Source: Nocardioides daejeonensis (GTDB lineage: Bacteria; Actinomycetota; Actinomycetes; Propionibacteriales; Nocardioidaceae). Taken from it: 64,000 bases of DNA. Position 1 is the first letter of the stretch; every line of letters begins with the position of its first letter. The stretch lies in the NCBI RefSeq assembly GCF_003194585.1, contig NZ_QHKZ01000011.1:50812-114811 (forward strand). Direction: 5' to 3'. Made by a program: the position numbers and the translations under genes. The notes beneath the pieces are model-generated. The model saw only the letters and a list, made by a program, of their open reading frames with translations, did not search any database and was not told the origin of the DNA. Of the stretch, positions 50,969 to 59,815 are shown piece by piece.

Positions 50969-52039
50969 TCAGCGCTTGGACGGGGCGAAGATGCGGCCGA
51001 TGATCCGCGCGATGAGGTTGAGCACCATCACCAACGCGATCAGCACCAGGGCCGCGCCCCAGGCCCGCTCCTGGCCGTACTGCGGCGGCACGCCGGGCTG
51101 GGTGAAGGAGTAGTAGATGAAGACCGGCAGCGACTGCATGCGCTCCGCGAAGGCGTTGAAGTTCACCGAGTCCGTCTTGCCGGCGATGATCAGCAGCGGC
51201 GCCGTCTCGCCGGCGACCCGCGCGATGGCGAGCGTGACCCCGGTGATGATGCCGCCGAGAGAGGTCGGGATGACCACCTTGGTGATGGTCCGCCACTTCG
51301 GCACGCCCAGGGCGTACGACGCCTCGCGCAGCTCGTTGGGCACCAGCTTCAGCATCTCCTCGGTGGAGCGCACCACGATCGGGATCATGAGTACGGCGAG
51401 CGCCACCGAGCCGCCGAAGCCCATGCGGACGCCGGGGCCGAAGAAGATCACGAAGAGCGCGTAGGCGAAGAGGCCGGCGACGATGGAGGGGATGCCGGTC
51501 ATCACGTCGACCAGGAAGGTGACGATCCGCGCCGGGAGCCGGTTCTCGCCGTACTCGACCAGGTAGACCGCGGCAAGCACGCCGACGGGTACGGAGATCG
51601 CTGTCGCCCACAGCGTGATGATCAGGGTGCCGACGATGGCGTGGTAGATGCCGCCACCCTCGCCGACGACGTTGCGCATGCTGTAGCTGAAGAACTGCCC
51701 CGACAGCACGCCGGCACCGTTGTCGATGACCTGCCACAGCAGGGTGGTGAGCGGGATCATCGCCACCCCGAAGGTCGACCACACGAGGATCGTCGCCAAG
51801 CGGTCCTTGGCGCGGCGTCCACCTTCGACGAAGCGCGACCACAGAGGCAGGACGAGAGCCAGCAGCAGCACCGTCGCCAGGAGGGTCCCGGTCAGTCCCC
51901 AGGAGAGCAGGAGGGCGAGGATGCCGGCGCCGGCTGCGGCGATGACGAGCGCCAGCGCCGGAGCCCAGCGGGGGAGCTGCGGAGCGACCAGCGGAAGTGC
52001 GTCACGCTGGGCAGTGGGAGGGGTTTCCAGGACGGTCAT
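50969..52039 (-). CDS. pstA: Phosphate ABC transporter permease PstA
   Basis: A 356-residue permease with the PstA-specific motifs LSGQFFSYSMRNVVGEGGGIYHAIVGTL, GIPSIVAGLFAYALFVI and the ABC coupling loop LGVPKWRTITKVVIPTSLGGIITG. Its N-terminus carries an extra ~80 residues with two hydrophobic helices, longer than E. coli PstA, as is common in actinobacteria. It follows pstC after 3 bp. Confidence 0.93.
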   Translation of the reverse strand: MTVLETPPTAQRDALPLVAPQLPRWAPALALVIAAAGAGILALLLSWGLTGTLLATVLLLALVLPLWSRFVEGGRRAKDRLATILVWSTFGVAMIPLTTLLWQVIDNGAGVLSGQFFSYSMRNVVGEGGGIYHAIVGTLIITLWATAISVPVGVLAAVYLVEYGENRLPARIVTFLVDVMTGIPSIVAGLFAYALFVIFFGPGVRMGFGGSVALAVLMIPIVVRSTEEMLKLVPNELREASYALGVPKWRTITKVVIPTSLGGIITGVTLAIARVAGETAPLLIIAGKTDSVNFNAFAERMQSLPVFIYYSFTQPGVPPQYGQERAWGAALVLIALVMVLNLIARIIGRIFAPSKR

Positions 52040-52042
52040 GTG

Positions 52043-52975
52043 TCAGCCCTTCACCTGGCCGCGGGACGCGATCCAGCGTCCCGCGAAGTTGACGAGGAAG
52101 GTGACCACGAAGAGCGTCAGGCCGCTGAAGATGAGCACGTTGACGTGGACGCCGGTGGACTCGGGGAACTTCAGAGCGATGTTGGCCGCGATCGTGGAGG
52201 GGTTCTGGTTGGAGATCAGGTTGAAGCTGATCACGCCGGTCGCGGAGAGCACCATCGCGATCGCCATGGTCTCGCCGAGTGCTCGACCCAGGCCCAGCAT
52301 CGCGGCGGAGATCACGCCGGAGCGACCGTAGGGGAACACGGTGAGACGGATCATCTCCCAGCGGGTAGCGCCGAGGGCCAGCGCCGCCTCCTGGTGCAGG
52401 ACCGGCGTCTGGGCGAAGACCTCACGGCTGATCGAGGTGATGATCGGCAGTGCCATCACCGCCAGGACGACGGATGCCGTGAGCAGGGTCCGTCCGGTGG
52501 TGGCAGGACCCTCGAAGAACGGGAGGAACCCCAGGTTGTCCTGGAGCCATTGATAGACCGGCAGCATCTTCGGAGCCAGGTACTGGATGCCCCAGAGGCC
52601 GTAGACGACGCTGGGTACGGCGGCCAGCAGGTCGATGAGCGCCCCGATCGGCCCGGCCAGCCGGCGCGGTGCGTAGTGCGAGATCACCAGCGCAAGTCCG
52701 ATGGCCAGCGGGGTGGCGATGAGCATCGCGATCGCGGCAGCCAACAGTGTGCCGAAGAGCAGGGGCCAGACGTGCAGCACGATGTTGTCGGCGCCGAGCT
52801 CCCCCGAGCTCGCGGTGACGGCCGGCCATCCCTCGATCGTGAGGAAGATGGCCACGCCCGCCAGCGCGGCGAGGATGAGGAAGGCGGCGCCGGTGGAGAG
52901 GCCGGAGAAGATGACGTCCCCCGGCCTGCGGACGGCTCGCGAGCTGCCGGCCTCGGTGGTGTGGGCTGTGGCCAC
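52043..52975 (-). CDS. pstC: Phosphate ABC transporter permease PstC
   Basis: A 310-residue permease with VWPLLFGTLLAAAIAMLIATPLAIGLAL, AVPSVVYGLWGI and coupling-loop segment EAALALGATRWEMIRLTVFPYGRSG, then GLGRALGETMAIAMV. It pairs with PstA to form the channel. I chose GTG 52975. A stem-loop sits between its start and pstS. Confidence 0.93.
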   Translation of the reverse strand: MATAHTTEAGSSRAVRRPGDVIFSGLSTGAAFLILAALAGVAIFLTIEGWPAVTASSGELGADNIVLHVWPLLFGTLLAAAIAMLIATPLAIGLALVISHYAPRRLAGPIGALIDLLAAVPSVVYGLWGIQYLAPKMLPVYQWLQDNLGFLPFFEGPATTGRTLLTASVVLAVMALPIITSISREVFAQTPVLHQEAALALGATRWEMIRLTVFPYGRSGVISAAMLGLGRALGETMAIAMVLSATGVISFNLISNQNPSTIAANIALKFPESTGVHVNVLIFSGLTLFVVTFLVNFAGRWIASRGQVKG

Positions 52976-52999
52976 GCTGGTGCTCCTGGTGCGGACGTT

Positions 53000-53031
53000 C
53001 CCGCGCGAGGCCCGGTCAGGCCCCGCGCGGG
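53000..53031 (-). terminator. Intercistronic stem-loop between pstS and pstC
   Basis: 13-bp arms with one mismatch (53000-53012 and 53019-53031) and a 6-nt loop lie 9 bases after the pstS stop. In that position it probably ends a share of transcripts or protects the pstS 3' end, so that the binding protein is made in excess over the membrane parts. Confidence 0.6.
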
Positions 53032-53040
53032 ACGGGTGGA

Positions 53041-54129
53041 TTACTTGGCGGAGATGTCCGCGATGTGCTTCAGCGCCTCGTCGGCCAGCGCGGCCGACAA
53101 CGGCGCCGAGCCGGCGTTGTCCGCCGCAGCCTGCTGACCGGCGGTGCCGACCACGTAGGTCAGGTAGCCCTTGACCAGGTCGGCGGTCTTGGCGTCGGGG
53201 TACTGCTGGCAGGCCACCAGGTAGCTGGTGAGCACGACCGGGTACGCCGACGAGTCGGAGGTCTTGTAGTCCAGGTCGATCGCCATGTCGGTCGCGGGCC
53301 GGCCCTCGACGCGGGTGGAGACCTCGAGGATCTTGGCGGCGGCCTCGGCGCTCGGCGCGACGAAGCCCTCGCCGACCTGCACCTCGACGTGGCCGAGCTC
53401 GGTGGCCTGGCTGGCGTCGGCGTACCCGATGCTGTTGGGGTTGTCCTTGACCGCCGCGACCACGCCGGAGGTGCCGTTGGCGCCCTCGCCGTTCTTGATC
53501 GGCCAGTCCTCGATGGCACCGTGCGGCCAGTTCTCGGGCGCCACGTTGGTGAGGTAGTTGGTGAAGTTCTTGGTCGTGCCCGAGCCGTCGGAGCGGTGCA
53601 CGGCGTTGATGTCGGCGTCCGGAAGGTCGACGCCGTCGTTGAGCTCGGCGATCTTCGGGTCGTTCCACTTGGTGATCTTGGCGTTGAAGATGTCGCCGAT
53701 GACCTGCGGGCTCAGCTTGAGGCTGTCGACGCCCTCCAGGTTGTAGATGACCGCGATCGGGCTCACGTAGGCGGGGACCTCGATGGCGTCGGTGCCGCAG
53801 GTCTCCTTCGCCTTGGCCACCTCCTCGTCGCTGAGGTAGGAGTCGGTGCCTGCGAAGGCGAACCCGCCGTCGAGGAAGCCCTCGCGGCCTCCGGTCGAGC
53901 CGACCGGGTCGTAGTTGACCGTCGCGCCGCCGTTGTCCTTCTGGAACCCGGCGCGCCACGCGGTCTGGGCGGCCTCCTGCGAGCTGGCGCCGCCGCCGTT
54001 CAAGGTGCCGGAGAGGCCCTTGTCGCTGTCGTTGCTGTCCTCGTTGGCCGCGCCGCAGGCGGTCAGGGAAATCGCGGCGACCGCCGCAACAGCCGGGACC
54101 AGCGTCCGGCGAAGGGAAGTGCGGTTCAC
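53041..54129 (-). CDS. pstS: Phosphate-binding lipoprotein PstS
   Basis: A 362-residue lipoprotein with signal peptide and lipobox ISLTAC (Cys25). It has GGGASSQEAAQTAW, NYDPVGSTGGREGFLDG (phosphate-binding loop), FAGTDSYLS, AKITKWNDPKI and HRSDGSGTTKNFTNYL. It binds phosphate outside the membrane and feeds PstCA. A PHO-box-like repeat lies 77-95 bp upstream. Confidence 0.96.
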   Translation of the reverse strand: MNRTSLRRTLVPAVAAVAAISLTACGAANEDSNDSDKGLSGTLNGGGASSQEAAQTAWRAGFQKDNGGATVNYDPVGSTGGREGFLDGGFAFAGTDSYLSDEEVAKAKETCGTDAIEVPAYVSPIAVIYNLEGVDSLKLSPQVIGDIFNAKITKWNDPKIAELNDGVDLPDADINAVHRSDGSGTTKNFTNYLTNVAPENWPHGAIEDWPIKNGEGANGTSGVVAAVKDNPNSIGYADASQATELGHVEVQVGEGFVAPSAEAAAKILEVSTRVEGRPATDMAIDLDYKTSDSSAYPVVLTSYLVACQQYPDAKTADLVKGYLTYVVGTAGQQAAADNAGSAPLSAALADEALKHIADISAK

Positions 54130-54202
54130 TTCGTGCTCCTCAAACTCATCTGTCTGTTGTCAGAACCAGAAAGTAGGGAGGGCAGGTGACGCGGGAAAGC
54201 GG

Positions 54203-54224
54203 CCTCGGTGAACGAGCGGTGAAC
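54203..54224 (-). promoter_or_regulatory. PHO box upstream of pstS
   Basis: On the minus strand, GTTCACCGCTC is followed directly by GTTCACCGAGG: two 11-bp units both starting with the actinobacterial PhoP consensus GTTCACC. It is 77-95 bp from the pstS start and correctly oriented. Confidence 0.8.
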
Positions 54225-54329
54225 GCTGTCGGGCCTTTTGGTCACCGGCGGGCAGAGATGAGACGGCCATCACGTGAACGAGGCTCGGGCGGGTTGACAC
54301 AGCGGGAGCGGCGTCCCTCGACACTGCTC

Positions 54330-55193
54330 CTACGGAAGGTGGCCCTCGGTCACCAGGACCCGGCCGGCGCGGTGGTGGACGACGAGCATCTCGCCGGTCT
54401 CGAGCCCGGGGTCGGCCAGGCCGAGGGCCTCGAAGACCACCGGCAGCACCGGCCGGTGACTGCACAGCACGGTGGGCCGCTTCTGGTCGAGCAGCTCGCG
54501 GACCGCACGGCGCACGCGCTCGGCAGTCGCACCTTCCTCGGTGAGCGCCTCGGCCGTGTGGATCCGGCGGTGGGTGAGGTCGGCGTACGGGAGCAGCGTG
54601 GTCACGCACCGGGTGCTGGAGGAGGAGACGAGCGTCTGCACGTCGTACGCCGCCAGCACCGGAGCCAGCCGCTGGGCCTGCTGCTCGCCACTCACCAGCA
54701 GCGGACGGAACCGGTCGTCGCTGTGCCATCCGCCCCGTGCCCGCGCCTGCGCGTGCCGGAGTACGACGAGGGTGCGGGTGCGTCCGCCGGCATCGGCCCG
54801 CGATCGCTCGGCATCGGCCAGGGTGTCGCGGTCGTAGGGATAGGTGAGCAACGCGGCGGCCCGGGTCAGGGGGACCCAGCGAACCTGGTCGATCTCGTCG
54901 TTGGGCGGGTAGCCGTCGACGGCGTCGTCTCCGACGACGCGTCCGAGCCAGTAGTGGACGACCTTGTCGCGCTGACCCACCTGGTACTCCTGGGCCGGCA
55001 GCGGCGCCGCGAGATGGACGTCGAGACCGGTCTCTTCGTGGACCTCTCGCACCGCGCAGGCAGTCGGATGCTCGCCGCGGTCGAGCTTGCCCTTGGGGAA
55101 GGACCAGTCGTCGTAGCGAGGTCGGTGCACCAACAGCACCTCGCCCTTGCGGATGACGACGGCTCCGGCTGCGACGATCGGACCGGGGGGCAT
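54330..55193 (-). CDS. mutT1: NUDIX hydrolase fused to histidine phosphatase (MutT1-like)
   Basis: A 287-residue two-domain enzyme. Residues 1-140 form a NUDIX domain with the box GKLDRGEHPTACAVREVHEETGL. Residues 145-287 form a histidine-phosphatase domain with LRHAQARARG (His nucleophile) and CSHRPVLP (second His). This is the layout of mycobacterial MutT1, which hydrolyses 8-oxo-GTP/dGTP and diadenosine polyphosphates. A degenerate PHO-type repeat precedes it, and ppk is two genes away. Confidence 0.85.
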   Translation of the reverse strand: MPPGPIVAAGAVVIRKGEVLLVHRPRYDDWSFPKGKLDRGEHPTACAVREVHEETGLDVHLAAPLPAQEYQVGQRDKVVHYWLGRVVGDDAVDGYPPNDEIDQVRWVPLTRAAALLTYPYDRDTLADAERSRADAGGRTRTLVVLRHAQARARGGWHSDDRFRPLLVSGEQQAQRLAPVLAAYDVQTLVSSSSTRCVTTLLPYADLTHRRIHTAEALTEEGATAERVRRAVRELLDQKRPTVLCSHRPVLPVVFEALGLADPGLETGEMLVVHHRAGRVLVTEGHLP

Positions 55194-55237
55194 GGGTCCA
55201 GTGTCTACCACCGCCCGGCAGGCAAGTGCGTCCCGTG

Positions 55238-55259
55238 CCTCGCGAACTCCGGGCGAACG
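55238..55259 (-). promoter_or_regulatory. PHO-box-like direct repeat upstream of mutT1
   Basis: On the minus strand, GTTCGCCCGGA is followed by GTTCGCGAGGC, two 11-bp units that differ from GTTCACC at one or two positions. It lies 45-66 bp upstream of the mutT1 start. Confidence 0.4.
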
Positions 55260-55308
55260 TCCTCTAAAGTCGCCCTCGGCACCCCCGGAATCGAAAGCCG
55301 AGACGACC

Positions 55309-56367
55309 ATGTCCCACCGCCCGTCGCGCCGCGTGCTGATCGTCGGCGGCCTGGTGCTGCTGCTCCTGCTGGGCGTGGGGGCGATCGTCTGGTGGAAGTG
55401 GCCTCGCGAGACGGAGCTCGAGCGTGCGGTCGCGATGCTGCCGAAAGACACGCAGCGGGTCATCTGGACCGACTGGGCCGGAGTCCGCGAGGAGCTCGGG
55501 GCCGGTGACGTCGCCGGAGATGCGGCCGCCGCGGAGGAGTTCCTGACCGAGGTGACCGACCGGGAGCTGGCCTCGTCGTCGCTGGCCTCCTCGTCGCTCC
55601 TGCTCGCCGACGGTCTCGGCTTCAGCCCATTGGCCGCGGAGTGGGAGGTGCTCGGCCAGTCCCCGAGCGGGCAGGCCGTCGTGGTGAAGACGGAGCAGGA
55701 CCTCGACCGGGTGGTCGGCAAGATCACCGAACTCGGCTACACACGGCCCGCCAAGGACGCGCTGGCGGGCGGTGTCTGGTCCGGCGGACCGGACGCGATC
55801 GCCCGGGTGACCGGGCTGACGACGTATGAGCTGCAGGCGCTGGCCTTCTTCGAGGAGGATGGCCTCATCGTCGGCTCCGACTCCCCCCAGGAACTCCAGC
55901 GGGTGGTGAAGGTGATCCAGGAGGGCACGGGTGGGATCGCTGCCGACGATCTCCTCGATGCCACCGGCGAGCCCCTGGCCGCGACCGTGCTGCTCGGCGA
56001 TCGGGCATGCGCCGAGCTGTCGATGAGCAAGGCCGACGACGACGCCCAGGTCACGGCTCGTTCGCTGGTGAAGCAGGCGGGCGGTGTCTCGCCACTGACC
56101 GGGTACGTCGTCGCCTTGGGGGCCGACCGGGCGCTGCGGGTGGTCTTCGACTTCGAGAGCGAGACGCAGGCGAAGGCGAACGCCCGCTCGCGCGGAGCGC
56201 TCGCGAAGGCCGAGGACCCGGCCCAGTACGTCGCCTATCCGGAGGTCTTCCGGCTCGACGACGCCAAGGCTGACGGGACGATCGTCACGCTGACCGGCAC
56301 GGTGCAGCCCGAGGCGTTCCCGATGTCGGCCCTCGCGGCCGGCCCGGTGCTGCTGGCCAGCTGCTGA
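55309..56367 (+). CDS. Membrane-anchored DUF3352-like protein
   Basis: A 352-residue protein with a short basic N-terminus, one membrane helix (about 9-28) and a large extracytoplasmic domain. The domain opens with VAMLPKDTQRVIWTDWAGVREELG, a pattern of the DUF3352 family, and contains two similar alpha/beta halves. The function is unknown. It is transcribed away from mutT1; TAAAGT at 55265-55270 is a possible -10 element. Confidence 0.6.
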   Translation: MSHRPSRRVLIVGGLVLLLLLGVGAIVWWKWPRETELERAVAMLPKDTQRVIWTDWAGVREELGAGDVAGDAAAAEEFLTEVTDRELASSSLASSSLLLADGLGFSPLAAEWEVLGQSPSGQAVVVKTEQDLDRVVGKITELGYTRPAKDALAGGVWSGGPDAIARVTGLTTYELQALAFFEEDGLIVGSDSPQELQRVVKVIQEGTGGIAADDLLDATGEPLAATVLLGDRACAELSMSKADDDAQVTARSLVKQAGGVSPLTGYVVALGADRALRVVFDFESETQAKANARSRGALAKAEDPAQYVAYPEVFRLDDAKADGTIVTLTGTVQPEAFPMSALAAGPVLLASC

Positions 56368-56421
56368 GGCGTGCTGAGGCGGCGCGCAGCAGTCAGAGCC
56401 TGCCGTTGGTGAGCGCGGTCG

Positions 56422-58596
56422 CTACCGACGCCTGCGGGAGCTGATCAGCAGCTCCTGGAGGTGTTGGGTGCCCCGGTTGCGGGTCCAGGTGTCGTCGCCG
56501 TCGAGCACCCAGGCATCGGTGGCGGGGTCGAAGGCGAGCTCGAAGAGGCGACCCACCTCGTCGACCAGGGCGGCGTCGGGAAGCCGGACCAGCACCTCGA
56601 CCCGACGGTCGAGGTTGCGGTGCATCATGTCGGCCGAGCCGATCCAGGCGACCGGGGTGCCGCCGTTCGCAAACCAGAAGACCCGGCTGTGCTCGAGGAA
56701 GCGGCCCAGGATCGATCGCACCTCGATCGTCTCGGAGAGTCCCGGGATACCCGGCCGCAGCGCACAGATGCCGCGCACCAGCAGCTTGACCGGCACCCCC
56801 TCCCTCGAGGCCAGGTAGAGCGCGTCGATGAGTGCCTCGTCGACGATCGAGTTCGCCTTGATCCGGATCTCGGCCGGTAGTCCCTGGCGGTGGTTGCCGA
56901 TCTCGACGTGGATCTGGTCGATCAGCCCGTCGCGGACCGAGTCGGGTGCGACCAGCAGCTGGTCGTAGGAGGCGTTGCGCGACCAGCCACTGAGGTTGTT
57001 GAAGAGGTGCGCGACGTCCTCGCCGATCGCCTGGTCGTTGGTGAGCAGGCCCAGGTCCTCGTAGATACGCGCGGTCTTCGGGTTGTAGTTGCCGGTGCCG
57101 ATGTGGGTGTAGCGGCGGATGCCCTCGGGCTCCTCACGCACCACCATCGCCAGCTTGCAGTGCGTCTTGAGGCCGACCAGGCCGTAGACCACGTGACAGC
57201 CGGCGTGCTCCAGCTTGCGGGCCCAGCGGATGTTGTTGGACTCGTCGAAGCGTGCCTTGATCTCGACCAGCACCAGCACCTGCTTGCCGGCCTCGGCCGC
57301 GTCGATGAGGGCGTCGATGATGGGTGAGTCGCCCGAGGTTCGGTAGAGCGTCTGCTTGATCGCCAGGACGTGCGGATCGGCGGCCGCCTGCTCGATGAAG
57401 CGCTGCACCGAGGTGGCGAAGGAGTCGTAGGGATGGTGCAGCAGCACGTTGCCGCGTCGGGTCGCCTTGAAGACGTCGACCGGGCTGGCCGACTCGACCG
57501 GTGCCAGCAGGCTGTGGGTGGTCGGCACGAACGCCGGGAACTTGAGGTCCTCGCGGCTCAGGTCGGCGATGTCGTTCAGGCCGCGCAGGTCGAGGGGGCC
57601 GGGGAGCTGGACCACTTCCTCCTTGGCGACCCCGAGCTCGGAGACAAGCAGGTCGAGGACCCGCGAGTTGATCGACTTCTCCACCTCGAGTCGCACCGGC
57701 GGGCCGAACTTGCGGCGGAGCAGCTCCTTCTCCAACGCGGCGAGCAGGTTCTCCGCGTCGTCCTCCTCGACCTCGAGGTCCTCGTTGCGGGTGACGCGGA
57801 AGGTGTGTGCCTCCACCACCTCCATGCCGGGGAAGAGCCGCTTGAGGTGCTCGCCGATGACGTCCTCCAATGGGACGAACCGCTGGTTGCCGAGCGAGAC
57901 GAACCGATCGAAGATCGGCGGCACCTTCACGCGGGCGAAGTGCTCCTTGCCGGTCTTCGGGTGTCGGATCAGCACCGCGATGTTGAGCGAGAGTCCCGAG
58001 ATGTAGGGGAAGGGGTGGGCCGGATCGACCGCGAGCGGGGTGAGCACCGGGAAGACCCGCTCCTTGAAGAGCTTCTTGCAGAACTTCTGTTCGTCCTTGT
58101 TCAGCTGCTCCCAGCGCAGCAGCTGGATGCCCTCGGCCTCCAAGGCGGGCACGATCTCCTCGGCGAAGTGCTGGGCATGGCGTTGCATCAGCTGCGCAGT
58201 GTTCTCCCAGATCCGAGTGAGCACCTCGCGGGGCAGGTGCCCCGACGCGGAGCGAACGGCGACGTCGGCGGCGATCCGCCGCTTCAGCCCGGCCACCCGG
58301 ACCATGAAGAACTCATCGAGGTTGCTGGCGAAGATGGCGAGGAACCGCGCGCGCTCGAGGAGCGGCATCTGCGGATCTTCGGCCAGCTCCAGCACCCGCT
58401 GGTTGAAGCGCAGCCAGGAGAGCTCACGATCGGCGAAGCGGCCCGGGAACTCCTCGAGCGCGGCGACCTCGGGCTCGGTCGGGGCGTACGGCGGGTCGAC
58501 CTCGAAGACGCCCGTCACGACGGTCTCCCGCAGCTCTTCGAGCGGCCCCTCCTCGAGGGAGCCGGACGCATGGGTGGGCAGACCTTCGGCACTCAT
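56422..58596 (-). CDS. ppk: Polyphosphate kinase 1
   Basis: A 724-residue enzyme that makes polyphosphate from ATP. It has ADRELSWLRFNQRVLELA and FASNLDEFFMVRVAGLKR in the N-terminal domain, then LHHPYDSF, IKQTLYRTSGDSPI, the autophosphorylated histidine region GLKTHCKLAMVVR, and HIGTGNYNPKTARIYEDLGLLT. The ATG at 58596 has PHO-box-like repeats 18-39 bp upstream, so phosphate starvation is likely to control it. Confidence 0.95.
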   Translation of the reverse strand: MSAEGLPTHASGSLEEGPLEELRETVVTGVFEVDPPYAPTEPEVAALEEFPGRFADRELSWLRFNQRVLELAEDPQMPLLERARFLAIFASNLDEFFMVRVAGLKRRIAADVAVRSASGHLPREVLTRIWENTAQLMQRHAQHFAEEIVPALEAEGIQLLRWEQLNKDEQKFCKKLFKERVFPVLTPLAVDPAHPFPYISGLSLNIAVLIRHPKTGKEHFARVKVPPIFDRFVSLGNQRFVPLEDVIGEHLKRLFPGMEVVEAHTFRVTRNEDLEVEEDDAENLLAALEKELLRRKFGPPVRLEVEKSINSRVLDLLVSELGVAKEEVVQLPGPLDLRGLNDIADLSREDLKFPAFVPTTHSLLAPVESASPVDVFKATRRGNVLLHHPYDSFATSVQRFIEQAAADPHVLAIKQTLYRTSGDSPIIDALIDAAEAGKQVLVLVEIKARFDESNNIRWARKLEHAGCHVVYGLVGLKTHCKLAMVVREEPEGIRRYTHIGTGNYNPKTARIYEDLGLLTNDQAIGEDVAHLFNNLSGWSRNASYDQLLVAPDSVRDGLIDQIHVEIGNHRQGLPAEIRIKANSIVDEALIDALYLASREGVPVKLLVRGICALRPGIPGLSETIEVRSILGRFLEHSRVFWFANGGTPVAWIGSADMMHRNLDRRVEVLVRLPDAALVDEVGRLFELAFDPATDAWVLDGDDTWTRNRGTQHLQELLISSRRRR

Positions 58597-58613
58597 GTCT
58601 CGAGTGTGGCATC

Positions 58614-58635
58614 GGCAGGTGAACGGCAGGTGTCG
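58614..58635 (-). promoter_or_regulatory. PHO-box-like direct repeat upstream of ppk
   Basis: On the minus strand, CGACACCTGCC is followed by GTTCACCTGCC: two 11-bp units sharing ACCTGCC, the second an exact GTTCACC match. Position and orientation fit PhoP control of ppk. Confidence 0.5.
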
Positions 58636-58705
58636 AGCGCGGGCCGGATTCCTCACTCCGTGGTGCGCCGCGGGCGGCGTCGCCCTCTCGGTTACTCTCC
58701 AGTAC

Positions 58706-59773
58706 GTGGCGAACAACGGAATCCCTGCTCGGGTGCAGGGCACGGTCAAGGAGTGGACGCTGCGCGGTGCCTTCGCGCTGCCCGAGCGGGTCAAGCGGAT
58801 GCTGGCGGGGCCGCCGGTGGTCCGTGACGGGCAGACCCTCGACCTCGACACGCAGCTGCTGCTGCGCCTCCAGCGGGTCAGCCACGAACGGCCAGCCGAG
58901 TTACTGCCGATCCCCCAGGGACGTGTCGCGCTGGCAGCGCAGAGCGCAATGGTGGGTGGCCGACAGCCGATCGGCACTTCCCTCGACACGACGGCCGCCG
59001 GGGTGCCGGTGCGGGTTCTGACTCCGCGCGCGCTGGTCGGCCGGACCGATCCGTTGCCCACGCTGGTCTTCCTTCATGGCGGGGGCTTCATCTACGGCGG
59101 CCGGCACGAGACGCACGACGGTCTCGCACGTTTCCTGGCGGAGGCCGCCGGCGTGCAGGTCATCTCCGTCGACTATCGCCTGGCGCCCGAGCACCCGTTC
59201 CCGGCCGCACACGACGACTGTCTGGCCGCCTTCCGTGCCGTCGTCGGCGACCCTGAGCGGTGGCAGGTGGATCCGGCGCGCATCGCGGTCGGTGGCGACT
59301 CTGCTGGTGGGAACCTGGCCGCCTATCTCGCTCTGACGGCGGCTGCCGAGGGGCTGCCGCTCGCCTACCAGCTGCTGATCTATCCGATGGCGCAGGCCAG
59401 CGCCGAGGCACCGAGCCGGCGGATGTTCGACGACGGGTTCTTCCTCACCCGGCAGTTCCTCGACCTCGCGGAGAGCAGCTACCTCCCGACCGAAGCGGAC
59501 TGCCGCGACCCGCGCGTCGATCTGGTCAACGCCGACATCCCGGCGGGGGTCTGTCCGGGGCACCTGGTGACCGCCGGCTACGACCCGCTGCGCGACGAGG
59601 GCGAGGCCTACGCGCGTCGCCTGATCGAGGCGGGAGTGGCGCTGACGATGGAGCGGCAGCCGGGCCTGATCCACGGCTTCGTCAACTGGGTCGGCGTCGA
59701 CTGTGCGGCGCGCGAGGTCGTCGGAGAGCTCGCCGCACGGCTGCGTGCCGGGTTGGGTCTCGCCTCCGGCTGA
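58706..59773 (+). CDS. HSL-family alpha/beta hydrolase (esterase)
   Basis: A 355-residue esterase of the hormone-sensitive-lipase group: oxyanion motif HGGGFIYGG, YRLAPEHPFPAAHDD, nucleophile GDSAGGNLAA, the acid in YDPLRDEG and the His in IHGFVNW. The N-terminal ~80 residues form the cap. It would hydrolyse short acyl esters. A TACTCT hexamer ends seven bases before the GTG, suggesting a leaderless transcript. Confidence 0.88.
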   Translation: MANNGIPARVQGTVKEWTLRGAFALPERVKRMLAGPPVVRDGQTLDLDTQLLLRLQRVSHERPAELLPIPQGRVALAAQSAMVGGRQPIGTSLDTTAAGVPVRVLTPRALVGRTDPLPTLVFLHGGGFIYGGRHETHDGLARFLAEAAGVQVISVDYRLAPEHPFPAAHDDCLAAFRAVVGDPERWQVDPARIAVGGDSAGGNLAAYLALTAAAEGLPLAYQLLIYPMAQASAEAPSRRMFDDGFFLTRQFLDLAESSYLPTEADCRDPRVDLVNADIPAGVCPGHLVTAGYDPLRDEGEAYARRLIEAGVALTMERQPGLIHGFVNWVGVDCAAREVVGELAARLRAGLGLASG

Positions 59774-59815
59774 GTCCGGGCGGCCACGCCTGCCGCAGCC
59801 AGCTCCGAGGACTCG

